A stretch of DNA of 64,000 bases. Source: Methylobacterium planeticum (lineage in GTDB: Bacteria; Pseudomonadota; Alphaproteobacteria; Rhizobiales; Beijerinckiaceae). The stretch spans positions 186,001 through 250,000 of the forward strand of contig NZ_VZZJ01000005.1 of NCBI RefSeq assembly GCF_008806345.1. The letters run 5' to 3'. Position numbers and translations under genes: made by a program. This document shows positions 23,518 through 32,361 of the stretch, in pieces. The notes beneath the pieces are model-generated. The model was given only the letters and a program-made list of their open reading frames with translations. It searched no databases and was not told where the DNA came from. Each line of letters opens with the position of its first letter. The first letter of the stretch is position 1.

Positions 23518-25943
23518 TGCGCCCCCCCGCGACGGCGCCGCGATCCGGCGAGGGCGTGGGCGCGCGCCTGCCCCGCAAGGAGGACGACCGCCTGATGCGC
23601 GGGCGCGGCCAGTATGTCGGCGACATCCGGCTGCCCGGCCTGCAGGACGTCGCCTTCGTGCGCAGCCCGCTCGCCCACGCCCGCATCCGGGCGATCCACG
23701 TGCCGGAGGCCCATCGCGGCCGGGTCTTCACCGCGGCCGACCTCGACGGCGTCGCGCCGATCCGGGCGGTGTCGGGGCTGCCCGGCTTCAAGGCCTCGGA
23801 GCAGCCGGTCCTGGCGACCGGCAAGGTGCGCCAGGTCGGCGAGCTCGTGGCGCTCTGCCTCGCCCCGACCCGGGCCGAGGCGGAGGACATCGCGGCCTCG
23901 ATCGTCCTCGACCTCGAGGAGCTGCCCGCGATCCACGACATGCTGGAGGCCCGCGAGCCCGGCTCCGCCCTGGTGCACGAGCACTGGGGCGACAACGTCT
24001 TCCTCGAGACCCTGGTCGACGTGAACATCGCGGCCGCCCTCGACGCGCCGATCCGGGTGACCCGCACGATCTCCACCGGCCGCCAGTGCATGGCGCCGAT
24101 CGAGGGGCGCGGCGCGGTGGTCCATCTCGACCACCGCCTCGACCAGGTCGTGGTCCACACCGCGAGCCAGATGCCGCACATCGTGCGCAACGGCCTCGCG
24201 GAATGCCTGGGGCTGGAGCAGGGCCGCATCCGGATCGTCTCGCCCGATGTCGGGGGCGGCTTCGGCTACAAGGCGATCCTGCTCGCCGAGGAGGTCTGCC
24301 TCGCCTGGCTGGCGCTCCGCTGCGGCCACCCGGTGCGCTGGCTCGAGGACCGGCGCGAGCACCTCACCGCCAACGCCAATTGCCGCGAGCACCATTACCG
24401 CATCACCGCCTACGCCGAGCGCGACGGGCGGCTGCGGGGCATCGATTGCGAGGCCACCGTCGATTCCGGCGCCTACTCGGCCTACCCGTTCTCGGCCTGC
24501 CTCGAGGCCGCGCAGGTGGCCAGCATCCTGCCCGGCCCCTACGACTTCCCGTCCTACCGCTGCCGCACCTGGTCGGTGGCGACGAACAAGTGCCCGATCC
24601 TGCCCTATCGCGGGGTCGCCCGCACGGGGGTCTGCTTCGCCCTGGAGCTCGTCCTCGACGCCGTGGCGGCCGAGGCCGGCCTCCCCCCGGAGGCCGTGCG
24701 CGAGAGAAACCTCGTGCGCCCCGAGCAGATGCCCTTCGACAACATCACGAACAAGCATTTCGACAGCGGCGACTATCCCCAGGCGCTGGCCCGCGCCCTG
24801 AAGGCCATCGACGTCGCGGCCGTGCGCGCCCGCCAGGAGGCCGGGGAGCCGGACGGGCGCCGGATCGGGCTCGGCCTGTCGATCTACTGCGAGCAGGCCG
24901 CGCACGGCACCTCGGTCTATTCGGGCTGGGGCATCCCGATGGTGCCGGGCCACGAGCAGGCCGGCGCCCGGCTCACCCCCGACGGCGGCCTCGAATTGCG
25001 GATCGGCGCCCACTCGCACGGGCAGGGCCTCGAGACCACCCTGGCCCAGGTCGCCCACGAGATCCTGGGCGTGCCGGTGGCGCGCACCCGCCTCGTCCAC
25101 GGCGACACCGCGATGACGCCCTACTCGACCGGCTCCTGGGGCTCGCGCGTGATGGTGATGGCGGGGGGCGCGGTCGCGGCGGCCTGCACGGAGCTGCGCG
25201 ACCGCGCCCTGCGGATCGGCGCCCACCTGCTCCAGGCCCATCCCGAGGCGTGCCGCTTCGAGGGCGGCCACGTGGTCGGTCCCTCGGGCGACGTGTCCCT
25301 GGAGGCCATCGCCCGCACCTGGTACCGGCGCCCGCAGGACCTCGCCCCGGACGTGGATCCGGGGGGCCTCGAGGTCACGGCCGGCTACAAGCCGCAGCGG
25401 GATTCCGGCACCTTCTCGTACGCGGCGCACGCCGCGCTCGTGGCCGTCGACCCCGATCTCGGGGCGGTCGAGATCCTCGATTACTGCATCGCCGAGGATG
25501 GCGGCGTCCTGGTGAACCCCCTGGTGGTCGACGGGCAGATCTACGGCGGCCTCGCGCAAGGGATCGGCACGGCCCTCTACGAGGAGATGCGCTTCGACCA
25601 TCGCGGCCAGCCCCTCGCCTCGACCTTCGCCGACTACCTCCTGCCCGGCGCCGCCGAGGTGCCGGAGCCCCGCATCGACCACATGGAGACGCCCTCGCCC
25701 TACACGCGCTTCGGCGTGAAGGGGATCGGGGAGGGCGGCGCCATCGCGCCCCCGGCCGCCATCGCCAACGCCATCAACGACGCCCTGCGGCCCCTCGGCG
25801 TCGCGATGCTGCACACCCCCGTGAGCCAGCGCCGCATCGTCGAGGCGGTGCTGGCCGCCCGTGCGGGCGGCACGGCCCGTCCGGGCGGCACGGCCGATGC
25901 ACCGGAGCGGGCCGGCCCCATCGGCACGAGGGACGCCGCATGA
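23517..25943 (+). CDS. Molybdenum hydroxylase large subunit (CoxL/XdhB-type, xanthine dehydrogenase family)
   Basis: 808 residues. An aldehyde oxidase a/b hammerhead domain (about residues 20-130, GVGARLPRKEDDRLMRGRGQYVGDI) precedes the molybdopterin-cytosine-dinucleotide-binding domains. Cofactor-contact motifs include SPDVGGGFGYKA and SHGQGLETTLAQVAHE. The catalytic base Glu is near residue 740 in GVKGIGEGGAIA. The active-site loop reads PYRGVARTG, unlike the AYRCSFR loop of true (form I) CO dehydrogenase, so CO is not the substrate. Partner FAD and 2Fe-2S genes follow with ATGA overlaps. It is expected to hydroxylate a ring carbon or aldehyde with water-derived oxygen. Confidence 0.92.
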   Translation: MRPPATAPRSGEGVGARLPRKEDDRLMRGRGQYVGDIRLPGLQDVAFVRSPLAHARIRAIHVPEAHRGRVFTAADLDGVAPIRAVSGLPGFKASEQPVLATGKVRQVGELVALCLAPTRAEAEDIAASIVLDLEELPAIHDMLEAREPGSALVHEHWGDNVFLETLVDVNIAAALDAPIRVTRTISTGRQCMAPIEGRGAVVHLDHRLDQVVVHTASQMPHIVRNGLAECLGLEQGRIRIVSPDVGGGFGYKAILLAEEVCLAWLALRCGHPVRWLEDRREHLTANANCREHHYRITAYAERDGRLRGIDCEATVDSGAYSAYPFSACLEAAQVASILPGPYDFPSYRCRTWSVATNKCPILPYRGVARTGVCFALELVLDAVAAEAGLPPEAVRERNLVRPEQMPFDNITNKHFDSGDYPQALARALKAIDVAAVRARQEAGEPDGRRIGLGLSIYCEQAAHGTSVYSGWGIPMVPGHEQAGARLTPDGGLELRIGAHSHGQGLETTLAQVAHEILGVPVARTRLVHGDTAMTPYSTGSWGSRVMVMAGGAVAAACTELRDRALRIGAHLLQAHPEACRFEGGHVVGPSGDVSLEAIARTWYRRPQDLAPDVDPGGLEVTAGYKPQRDSGTFSYAAHAALVAVDPDLGAVEILDYCIAEDGGVLVNPLVVDGQIYGGLAQGIGTALYEEMRFDHRGQPLASTFADYLLPGAAEVPEPRIDHMETPSPYTRFGVKGIGEGGAIAPPAAIANAINDALRPLGVAMLHTPVSQRRIVEAVLAARAGGTARPGGTADAPERAGPIGTRDAA

Positions 25944-26827
25944 AGCCCGCCCCCTTCGCCTTCGAGCGCCCCCGCGACCTCGCCGCGCTCCTCGGGCGCC
26001 TGGCCGAGGCCGAGGGGCCCGCCAAGCTGATCGCCGGCGGGCAGTCGCTCGGCCCGATGCTGAACCTGCGCCTCGTCGAGCCGGGCCTCGTGATCGACAT
26101 CACGGGCATCCCGGAGCTGCGCGCGGCGCGCCTCGACGGCGGCACCCTGGTGCTCGGGGCCTGCGTCACCCACGCGGATATCGAGGACGGCCGGGTGCCG
26201 GACGTGACCGGCGGCGCCATGGCCCGGGTCGCCTCGGCCATCGCCTACCGCCCGGTGCGCAACCGCGGCACGGTCGGGGGCAGCCTCGTCCACGCCGACC
26301 CCGCCGCCGACTGGGTCACGGCGCTCACCGCCCTCTCGGCCGAGGTCGAGATCGCCGGCCGCTCCGGGCGCCGCCGCCTCGCCCTCGAGGACTTCGTCAC
26401 CGGCGCCCTCGACGTGGCGCTGGAGCCCGGCGAGGTCCTGGCCGCGGTGCGGGTCCCGGCGCTGCCGCCCTCGGCCGCCTGGGGCTACGTCAAGCACTGC
26501 GCCAAGCTCGGCGAGTTCGCCCACGCCATCGGGGCCGTGCGGATCGACGCGGCCGCGGGCACCGGCCGCGCCGTGATCGGGGCGATCGAGCGGGCGCCCC
26601 TGCTCATCGCCGATGCCCGCCCGCTCTTCGGCGGCCGGATCGGGGCGGATTTCGCCGGGGCCTTCGATCCCGCCGCCGCCGAGGCCGCGCTGCGCGCCGC
26701 CGGCATGGCGGACGCGGTCGACCGGCACGTCCACGTCACCGTGCTGGCCCGCGCCGTGGCGCAGGCCGCCCGGCCCTCCGCCGGCCCCGCCCCCACCGCC
26801 ACCGGACGCCTGAGCGAGGCCGCATGA
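25940..26827 (+). CDS. Molybdenum hydroxylase FAD-binding medium subunit (CoxM type)
   Basis: 295 residues. The FAD_binding_5 domain shows AKLIAGGQSLGPMLNLRLVEP (flavin-phosphate loop) and RPVRNRGTVGGSLVHADPAADW, with a C-terminal CO_deh_flav_C-like part (GYVKHCAKLGEFAHAIGAVRI). It passes electrons from the 2Fe-2S centres to an acceptor. The start overlaps the large-subunit stop (ATGA at 25940) and the end overlaps the next start (ATGA at 26824). In this operon the order is L-M-S rather than the M-S-L common in cox operons. Confidence 0.92.
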   Translation: MKPAPFAFERPRDLAALLGRLAEAEGPAKLIAGGQSLGPMLNLRLVEPGLVIDITGIPELRAARLDGGTLVLGACVTHADIEDGRVPDVTGGAMARVASAIAYRPVRNRGTVGGSLVHADPAADWVTALTALSAEVEIAGRSGRRRLALEDFVTGALDVALEPGEVLAAVRVPALPPSAAWGYVKHCAKLGEFAHAIGAVRIDAAAGTGRAVIGAIERAPLLIADARPLFGGRIGADFAGAFDPAAAEAALRAAGMADAVDRHVHVTVLARAVAQAARPSAGPAPTATGRLSEAA

Positions 26828-28050
26828 GCGCGCTGTCGGCCGAGACCATCCTGGACGAGCCGATGCCCGTGGGGCTGACGGTGAACGGCCGCGCGGTGCG
26901 CGTCCGGGTCGAGCCCCGCACGCATCTCGGCGACCTCGTGCGGGACCATCTCGACCTCACGGGCACGCATCTCGGCTGCGAGCACGGGGTCTGCGGCGCC
27001 TGCACGGTGCTCCTCGACGGGGAGCCGGCCCGGGCCTGCCTCACCTTCGCGGGGTCCTGCGAGGGCGCCAGCGTCACGACGATCGAGGGCCTCGACGCGG
27101 ACGAGATCGCCGGGGAGCTCCGCACCGCCTTCAACCGCGAGCACGCCCTCCAGTGCGGCTACTGCACCCCCGGCATGCTGGTGGCCGCCCGCGACCTCGT
27201 GCTGCGCCTGCCCGAGCCGGACGAGCGCCGCATCCGGGCCGGGCTGTCCGGCAACCTCTGCCGCTGCACCGGCTATGTCGGCATCGTCCGGGCCGTGCGC
27301 GGCGTCATCGCGGACCGGCGCGCCCGCGGCATCCCGGCCCGCGGCGCCGGGGCCGAGCGCGGCCTCGGCCCGGTCGGCGCCCGCCTCGGCGCCGCCGCCG
27401 CGGCCCGCACGCCCCTCGCGACGGCCGGCGCGGCGTCCGCCGCTGCGGGCGCCGCGCCGGCGCTTGCCCAGGTGGACGAGCTGGCGACGGATTTCCGGCC
27501 GGCCCAGAGCTTCGCGCAGGACTTCACGGTCTCGCACCCGCCGGAGGCCGTCTTCGCCCTGTTCGGCGACGTCGCGGCGGTGGCGGCCTGCCTGCCCGGC
27601 GCCGTGCTCACCGCCCGGCCCGCCCCCGACCGGGTCGAGGGCGGCCTTGAGGTCCGGATCGGCCCGATCAAGGCCCTGTTCCGGGGCCGCGCCCGGATCG
27701 AGCGGGACGAGGCGGCCCGGTCCGGCCGCATCCTCGGGGCCGGCAGCGACGCGGGCGGGCGCTCCGCCACCGAGGGGGAGATCCGCTACCGGGTCGGCCC
27801 CGGCGAGGCCCCCGGCAGCGCGCGGGTCGAACTCGCGGTCGGCTACACCCTGAAGGGCCCCCTCGCCCAGTTCGGCCGCCCCGGCCTCGTGCGCGACCTC
27901 GCGGGCCGGCTCACCGCCGAATTCGCCCGCAACCTCGAGGCCCGGCTCTCGGGCCGCGCCGCCCCCGCGACGGCGCCGGGCCTCAACCCCTTGCGCCTGC
28001 TCCTCGACCTCGTCCGCGCCCGCTGGGCCGCCTGGCGCGGGCGCCCGTGA
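26824..28050 (+). CDS. Fusion of Mo-hydroxylase 2Fe-2S small subunit (CoxS) with a CoxG/SRPBCC domain
   Basis: 408 residues, more than twice a normal small subunit. Residues ~12-175 are CoxS: plant-type ferredoxin motif CEHGVCGACTVLLDG followed by a fourth Cys, then the second cluster CGYCTPG and CRCTGYVGIV. An Ala-rich linker (~residues 180-220) leads to a CoxG-like SRPBCC domain (about 225-370: FTVSHPPEAVFALFGDVAAVAACLPGA, GGLEVRIGPIKALFRGRARI, GPLAQFGRPGLVRDLAGRL). The last ~30 residues include a possible membrane-associating amphipathic stretch (LNPLRLLLDLVRARWAAWRG). CoxG in Oligotropha tethers CO dehydrogenase to the membrane, so the fusion may anchor the enzyme directly. Confidence 0.9.
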   Translation: MSALSAETILDEPMPVGLTVNGRAVRVRVEPRTHLGDLVRDHLDLTGTHLGCEHGVCGACTVLLDGEPARACLTFAGSCEGASVTTIEGLDADEIAGELRTAFNREHALQCGYCTPGMLVAARDLVLRLPEPDERRIRAGLSGNLCRCTGYVGIVRAVRGVIADRRARGIPARGAGAERGLGPVGARLGAAAAARTPLATAGAASAAAGAAPALAQVDELATDFRPAQSFAQDFTVSHPPEAVFALFGDVAAVAACLPGAVLTARPAPDRVEGGLEVRIGPIKALFRGRARIERDEAARSGRILGAGSDAGGRSATEGEIRYRVGPGEAPGSARVELAVGYTLKGPLAQFGRPGLVRDLAGRLTAEFARNLEARLSGRAAPATAPGLNPLRLLLDLVRARWAAWRGRP

Positions 28051-28135
28051 CCACGATTCCGATTTGCCACCCCTTCTGCCACCCCCTCGGCCACCCCCTT
28101 TCCCGATCCCGTTCCAGGCCCCGGAGACGACCCCG

Positions 28136-29329
28136 ATGCGCAAGCCCACCCTGTTCCCGGCGACGATGCCCTCGCTGACCCTCGGCCTCGGCCTCGGTGT
28201 CGGCCTCGCCCTGGCCCTCGCCTCCGGGCCGGCCGGCGCCGAGACCGGCCCGATCCGGATCGGCGTCAACGAGCCGCTGACCGGCCCCTTCGCGGCGTCG
28301 GGCACCTACGTGGTCAACGGCGCCAAGATCGCCGCCGACGAGATCAACGCCCAGGGCGGCGTGCTCGGCCGCAGGATCGAGCTCGTGATCGAGGACAACA
28401 AGAGCAACCCGACCGAGGCCGCGGCGGTGGCCGAGAAGCTGATCACCAGCGACAAGACCCCGGTGATGATGGGCGCCTGGGGCTCCAGCCTGACCCTCGC
28501 GGTGATGCCCAAGCTCGCCGATTACGAGACCCCGATGCTGGTCGAGACCTCCTCGTCGGGCAAGATCACCACCTCGGGCAACCCCTACGTCTTCCGCATC
28601 TCGCCCCCCTCGGCGCTGGAGGCGGAGGCCTTCGCCCCGATGGTCGAGAAGATCGGCCTGAAGAAGGTCGACTTCATCGTCATCAACAACGACTGGGGCC
28701 GGGGCGCCGCGGCCGACTTCGCCAAGATGCTCAAGGACAAGGGCGTCGCCATCGGCCTCGTCGAGACCATGGACCAGGGCGCGCAGGACATGAGCGCCCA
28801 GCTCGCGAAGCTGAAGGGCTCGGACGCCGACACCATCATGATCACGAGCGCGGTCGACCAGCTCACGCTGCTGTTCAAGCAGATGTCGGCGCTCGGCCTG
28901 AAGAAGCGCGTCATCACCACCGGCGGCTCGCAGAACCCCGACCAGATCATCGCCCAGGCGGGCGGGGCCGCCGACGGCACCCTGCACCTCACCACCTTCC
29001 TGCCCTGGTACCCGGAGAAGACCCCGAACCCGAAGGCGACCGCCTACTTCATCGAGGAGTGGAAGAAGCGCGGCTTCCAGTTCGCGGGCGTCACCGAGAG
29101 CTTCCGGGGCTACGACGGCATCCGCACCATCGCGCAGGCCATCGCGAAGGCGGGCTCCACCGATGCGGCCAGGATCAAGGCCGCCTTCTGGTCCGTCGAC
29201 TTCACCGGCCTCAACGGCCAGATCCGCTTCGCCAAGTCCGGCCCGGCCGGGCGCGAGAGCGGCCAGAGCAAGCCCGAAATCTACCTGATCCGGATCGACG
29301 GCGGCCGCGTGGTCATGCCCGAGCTCTGA
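28136..29329 (+). CDS. Branched-chain amino-acid-type ABC transporter substrate-binding protein (LivK-like)
   Basis: 397 residues with a signal peptide of ~35 residues ending near GPAGAETG. The type-I periplasmic fold of the Leu/Ile/Val receptor family is evident from IRIGVNEPLTGPFAASGTY, NGAKIAADEINAQGGVLGR, LVIEDNKSNPTEAAAVAEKLI and FAKMLKDKGVAIGLVETMDQG. It binds the transported solute outside the membrane. It is the first of five consecutive transporter genes and lies 85 bp after the hydroxylase genes, so the solute is probably the substrate of the hydroxylase/amidohydrolase pair and need not be an amino acid. Confidence 0.92.
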   Translation: MRKPTLFPATMPSLTLGLGLGVGLALALASGPAGAETGPIRIGVNEPLTGPFAASGTYVVNGAKIAADEINAQGGVLGRRIELVIEDNKSNPTEAAAVAEKLITSDKTPVMMGAWGSSLTLAVMPKLADYETPMLVETSSSGKITTSGNPYVFRISPPSALEAEAFAPMVEKIGLKKVDFIVINNDWGRGAAADFAKMLKDKGVAIGLVETMDQGAQDMSAQLAKLKGSDADTIMITSAVDQLTLLFKQMSALGLKKRVITTGGSQNPDQIIAQAGGAADGTLHLTTFLPWYPEKTPNPKATAYFIEEWKKRGFQFAGVTESFRGYDGIRTIAQAIAKAGSTDAARIKAAFWSVDFTGLNGQIRFAKSGPAGRESGQSKPEIYLIRIDGGRVVMPEL

Positions 29330-29340
29330 GGGCGCCCGAG

Positions 29341-29418
29341 CCCCGGGACGCCCAAGCCCCGGGACGCCCAAGCCCCGGGACGCCCAAGCCCCGAGGCCCG
29401 AGCCCCGAGACGCCCACC
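29341..29418. repeat. 16-bp tandem repeat upstream of the LivH-type gene
   Basis: Three identical units CCCCGGGACGCCCAAG (29341-29356, 29357-29372, 29373-29388) are followed by two diverged ones of 14 and 16 bp. They fill most of the 127-bp gap between the binding-protein and permease genes. Each unit contains the palindrome CCCCGGG-type core, so a stable stem-loop in the mRNA is possible. Confidence 0.85.
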
Positions 29419-29456
29419 CGGCCGCGCGCCCCGCCGCGGCCGGCCCGCCCCTCCGG

Positions 29457-30347
29457 ATGAGCGAAGCGCCGCGCATGGACCAGCTGCTCCAGCACCTCGT
29501 CAACACCCTGATCCTCGGGGGCACCTACGCCCTGCTGGGGATCGGGCTGACCCTGATCTTCGGGATCATGAACGTCGTGAACTTCACCCACGGGGCGCTC
29601 TACACGATGGGCGCCTACCTGATGTACCTCGCGGTCACGGCGCTCGGGCTCGGCTTCTTCCTGGCGCTCCCCGCCGCGATCCTGGGGGGCCTCGTCCTCG
29701 GCGCCGCGATCGAGTTCGTGCTCCTGCGCCCCTTACGGGGCTCGGACATCGACACCACCATGCTGGTGATGATCGGCGCCGGCATCGTGCTGCAATCGGG
29801 CACCCTCTGGGTCTTCGGCGGCGTCGCCAAGTCCGTGCCGACGCCCTTCCCGGACGCGCCCCTGCATCTCGGGCCGGTCTCGGTCTCGTGGCTGCGCCTG
29901 TTCGTGCTCGGGGCGGCGCTGGCGCTGATCGGCCTGACCTACGGGCTGATCAACCGGACCCGGCTCGGCCTCGCCATGCGGGCGACCTTCCAGGACCACG
30001 ACACGGCGGCCCTGATGGGCGTCAACGTGCGGCTGATCTACACCGCGACCTTCGCGATCGGCTCGAGCCTCGCGGCGGCGGCGGGCGCGCTGCTCGGGCC
30101 CGTCTACGTGGTGTTCCCGCAGATGGGGGGCCTCGCCGAGCTGAAGGCCTTCGCGATCGTGATCCTGGGGGGCCTCGGCAACATCACGGGGGCGGCGATC
30201 GGCGGCTTCATCCTGGCCCTCGCGGAGGAGCTCGGCGCCGGCTACATCTCCTCGGGCTACCGGGACGCGATGGGCTTCCTCATCATCATCGCGGTGCTGG
30301 CGTTCCGGCCGACCGGCCTGTTCGCCCGGGCGGAGCGCATCGGATGA
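29457..30347 (+). CDS. ABC transporter permease, LivH type
   Basis: 296 residues with about eight hydrophobic segments. Typical LivH features are LVNTLILGGTYALLGIGLTLIFGIMNVVNFTHGALYTMGAY at the start and VFPQMGGLAELKAFAIVILGGLGNITGAAIGGFILALAE (the EAA-like cytoplasmic loop) near the end. It forms half of the membrane channel with the LivM-type protein. The ATG at 29457 is used here; an ATG at 29475 (MDQLLQHL) is equally plausible. Confidence 0.92.
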   Translation: MSEAPRMDQLLQHLVNTLILGGTYALLGIGLTLIFGIMNVVNFTHGALYTMGAYLMYLAVTALGLGFFLALPAAILGGLVLGAAIEFVLLRPLRGSDIDTTMLVMIGAGIVLQSGTLWVFGGVAKSVPTPFPDAPLHLGPVSVSWLRLFVLGAALALIGLTYGLINRTRLGLAMRATFQDHDTAALMGVNVRLIYTATFAIGSSLAAAAGALLGPVYVVFPQMGGLAELKAFAIVILGGLGNITGAAIGGFILALAEELGAGYISSGYRDAMGFLIIIAVLAFRPTGLFARAERIG

Positions 30348-31489
30348 CCCGGCTCCTCTCGCCCGCCCTGCTGCCTCCCGCCCTCCTGCCCCTCGCCCTG
30401 CTGGCCGGGCTGGCCCTCCTGCCCCTCGGGCTCGCGGCCAACCCGTACCTCCTCAACGCCCTGATCACGACGGGCATCCTCACCATCGGGGCCATGAGCC
30501 TCAACCTGCTCCTCGGCTTCACCGGGCAGCTCAGCCTCGGCCACATCGCCTTCTTCGGCATCGGCGCCTATGTCAGCGCGCTGACGAGCCTCGGCTTCGA
30601 CGTCGAGATCGGGTTCGGCGTCCGCGTGGTGCACGAGCCCTGGCCGGCGGCTTTCGGGTTCCTCCTCGGGGTGGCGGCGGCGGGCCTCTGCGGCTGGCTG
30701 ATCGGGCGGCTCTCCTTCCGGGTGCGGGGCGCCTATTTCGTGATCGTGACGATCTCGTTCGCGGAGGTGGTGCGGCTCGTGGCCCTGAACTGGGTCGAGC
30801 TGACCCAGGGGCCGCTGGCGCTCACCGGCATCCCGGCCCTCGGCCTCGGCCTGCCGGGGCTCGGCAGCTGGACCCTGCGCACCAAGGTGCAGAACTACTA
30901 CCTCGTCCTCGCGGTCGGCACGCTCTGCTACCTGCTGATCGCCCGCCTCGTCGGCTCGCGCTTCGGCCGCGCCATGCGGGGCCTCAAGGAGAACGAGTCC
31001 CTGGCGCTCTCGGTGGGCATCAACGCCACCCGCACCCTCACGGTCGCGGCGGTGATCTCGGCCGCGATGGCGGGGGCGGCGGGCAGCCTCTACGCGCATT
31101 ACCTGCGCATCATCGACCCCGACGTGTTCCTGTTCGCCACCACCGTCACCATGGTGATCATGGTGGTGGGCGGCGGCAAGGGCACCCTGATGGGCCCGGT
31201 GGTCGGCGGCCTCGTCTTCGGGCTCCTGCCCGTCGCCCTCAGGCCCGTGATGGCGCCCGAGGCCCAGTGGATCGTCTACGGCCTCGTGCTGATCGCCATC
31301 CTGTTCGTGATGCCCCGCGGCCTGGTGCCGGGCCTCGCCGGCCTGATCAGGCCCCGCCGCGCCGCCGGCGCGCCGCCGCGCCCCGCCGGCGACCATGCGG
31401 GGGCCCATGCCGGGGCCCATGCGGGGGCCCATGCCGGGGCCCACCCCGGGGCCCATGCCGGGGCCCGCCCGGTGGAGGTCCGTTCATGA
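30344..31489 (+). CDS. ABC transporter permease, LivM type, with His-Ala-Gly repeat tail
   Basis: 381 residues, start overlapping the livH stop (ATGA). The core (residues ~30-345) is LivM-like: GAMSLNLLLGFTGQLSLGHIAFFGIGAY, RVRGAYFVIVTISFAEVVRL, GRAMRGLKENESLALSVGIN, VVGGGKGTLMGPVVGG. The last ~30 residues are unusual: four-residue repeats of Gly-Ala-His-Ala encoded by a 12-bp tandem repeat, giving six histidines at regular spacing, probably in the cytoplasm. The tail could bind metal or be neutral. Confidence 0.92.
   Translation: MTRLLSPALLPPALLPLALLAGLALLPLGLAANPYLLNALITTGILTIGAMSLNLLLGFTGQLSLGHIAFFGIGAYVSALTSLGFDVEIGFGVRVVHEPWPAAFGFLLGVAAAGLCGWLIGRLSFRVRGAYFVIVTISFAEVVRLVALNWVELTQGPLALTGIPALGLGLPGLGSWTLRTKVQNYYLVLAVGTLCYLLIARLVGSRFGRAMRGLKENESLALSVGINATRTLTVAAVISAAMAGAAGSLYAHYLRIIDPDVFLFATTVTMVIMVVGGGKGTLMGPVVGGLVFGLLPVALRPVMAPEAQWIVYGLVLIAILFVMPRGLVPGLAGLIRPRRAAGAPPRPAGDHAGAHAGAHAGAHAGAHPGAHAGARPVEVRS
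31391..31474. repeat. 12-bp coding tandem repeat, seven units, in the LivM-type gene
   Basis: Units of 12 bp based on GCCCATGCCGGG follow each other from 31391 to 31474 and encode a repeated Ala-His-Ala-Gly peptide. The unit is a multiple of three, so changes in copy number stay in frame. The array ends just before the LivG ribosome site. Confidence 0.85.
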
Positions 31490-32361
31490 TTTCTTCCATG
31501 GATTCACCCCCGTCCCCGATCCTCTCGGTCGAGCATGTGGGGGTCCGCTTCGGCGGCCTCGTCGCCATCGCGGACCTGCATTTCGACGTCCAGCCCGGCG
31601 AGATCGTCAGCCTGATCGGCCCGAACGGCGCCGGAAAGACCACTGCCTTCAACGTGATGACGGGTTTCCTGCGGCCGAGCCAGGGCGTCGTGCGCTTCCG
31701 CGGCACGGCGCTGGCCGGCCTGCAGCCGCACGAGATCGTGCGGCTCGGCCTGTCCCGCACCTTCCAGCGCACCAGCGTCTTCCCGGACGACAGCGTCCTC
31801 GACAACGTCCTGATCGGCCTCCACCGCCGCACACCCGCGCGCCTCCTCGACACGCTGCTCGGCCGCGACCGCGCCTCGGAGCGGCGCCTGCGCGCGGAGG
31901 CCCGCGACCTCCTCGACCGGGTCGGCCTGACCGCGCGCGCCGACGAGAAGGCCGGCGCCCTGGCCTACGGCGAGCAGCGCCTCGTCGGGGTGGCGCTGGC
32001 GCTCGCCACCGAACCTGCGATGCTCCTCCTCGACGAGCCCGTCTCGGGCATGAACGCCTCCGAGACCCGCGTCTTCGTGGGCCTGATCCGCGCGATCCGC
32101 GAGCGCGGCGTCACGATCCTCCTCGTCGAGCACGACATGCCGATGGTGATGGCGGTCTCCGACCGCATCGCCGTGCTGAATTACGGCCGGCTGATCGCGC
32201 AAGGCCCCCCGGAGGCGATCCGCAGCGATCCGGCGGTGATCGAGGCCTATCTCGGACAGGGCAGCGCCGCGCGCGAAGCCGCGATGCGAGCCGCGCAGGC
32301 CTCGCCCGCGCAGACCTCGCCCGCACCCGTCTCCGCCGCCCTGGAGGCGAGCCATGCTTGA
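31486..32361 (+). CDS. ABC transporter ATP-binding protein, LivG type
   Basis: 291 residues. Walker A is GPNGAGKTT near residue 46, and the signature region is GALAYGEQRLVGVALALA (LAYGEQ replaces LSGGQ, as usual in LivG). Walker B is MLLLDEPVSGM, and the H-loop is VEHDMPMVMAVSDRIAVLNYG. The start ATG overlaps the LivM stop, with GGAGG 8 nt upstream; a second ATG follows at codon 5. The C terminus carries an extra ~30 Ala/Ser/Pro-rich residues. Energises the transporter together with LivF. Confidence 0.93.
   Translation: MISSMDSPPSPILSVEHVGVRFGGLVAIADLHFDVQPGEIVSLIGPNGAGKTTAFNVMTGFLRPSQGVVRFRGTALAGLQPHEIVRLGLSRTFQRTSVFPDDSVLDNVLIGLHRRTPARLLDTLLGRDRASERRLRAEARDLLDRVGLTARADEKAGALAYGEQRLVGVALALATEPAMLLLDEPVSGMNASETRVFVGLIRAIRERGVTILLVEHDMPMVMAVSDRIAVLNYGRLIAQGPPEAIRSDPAVIEAYLGQGSAAREAAMRAAQASPAQTSPAPVSAALEASHA

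Noticed and set aside
23517-28050. Carbon monoxide dehydrogenase (coxMSL) as the identity of the Mo-hydroxylase
   Set aside because: The form I loop AYRCSFR is absent, gene order is L-M-S, and an amidohydrolase and solute importer are co-transcribed, so CO oxidation is improbable.
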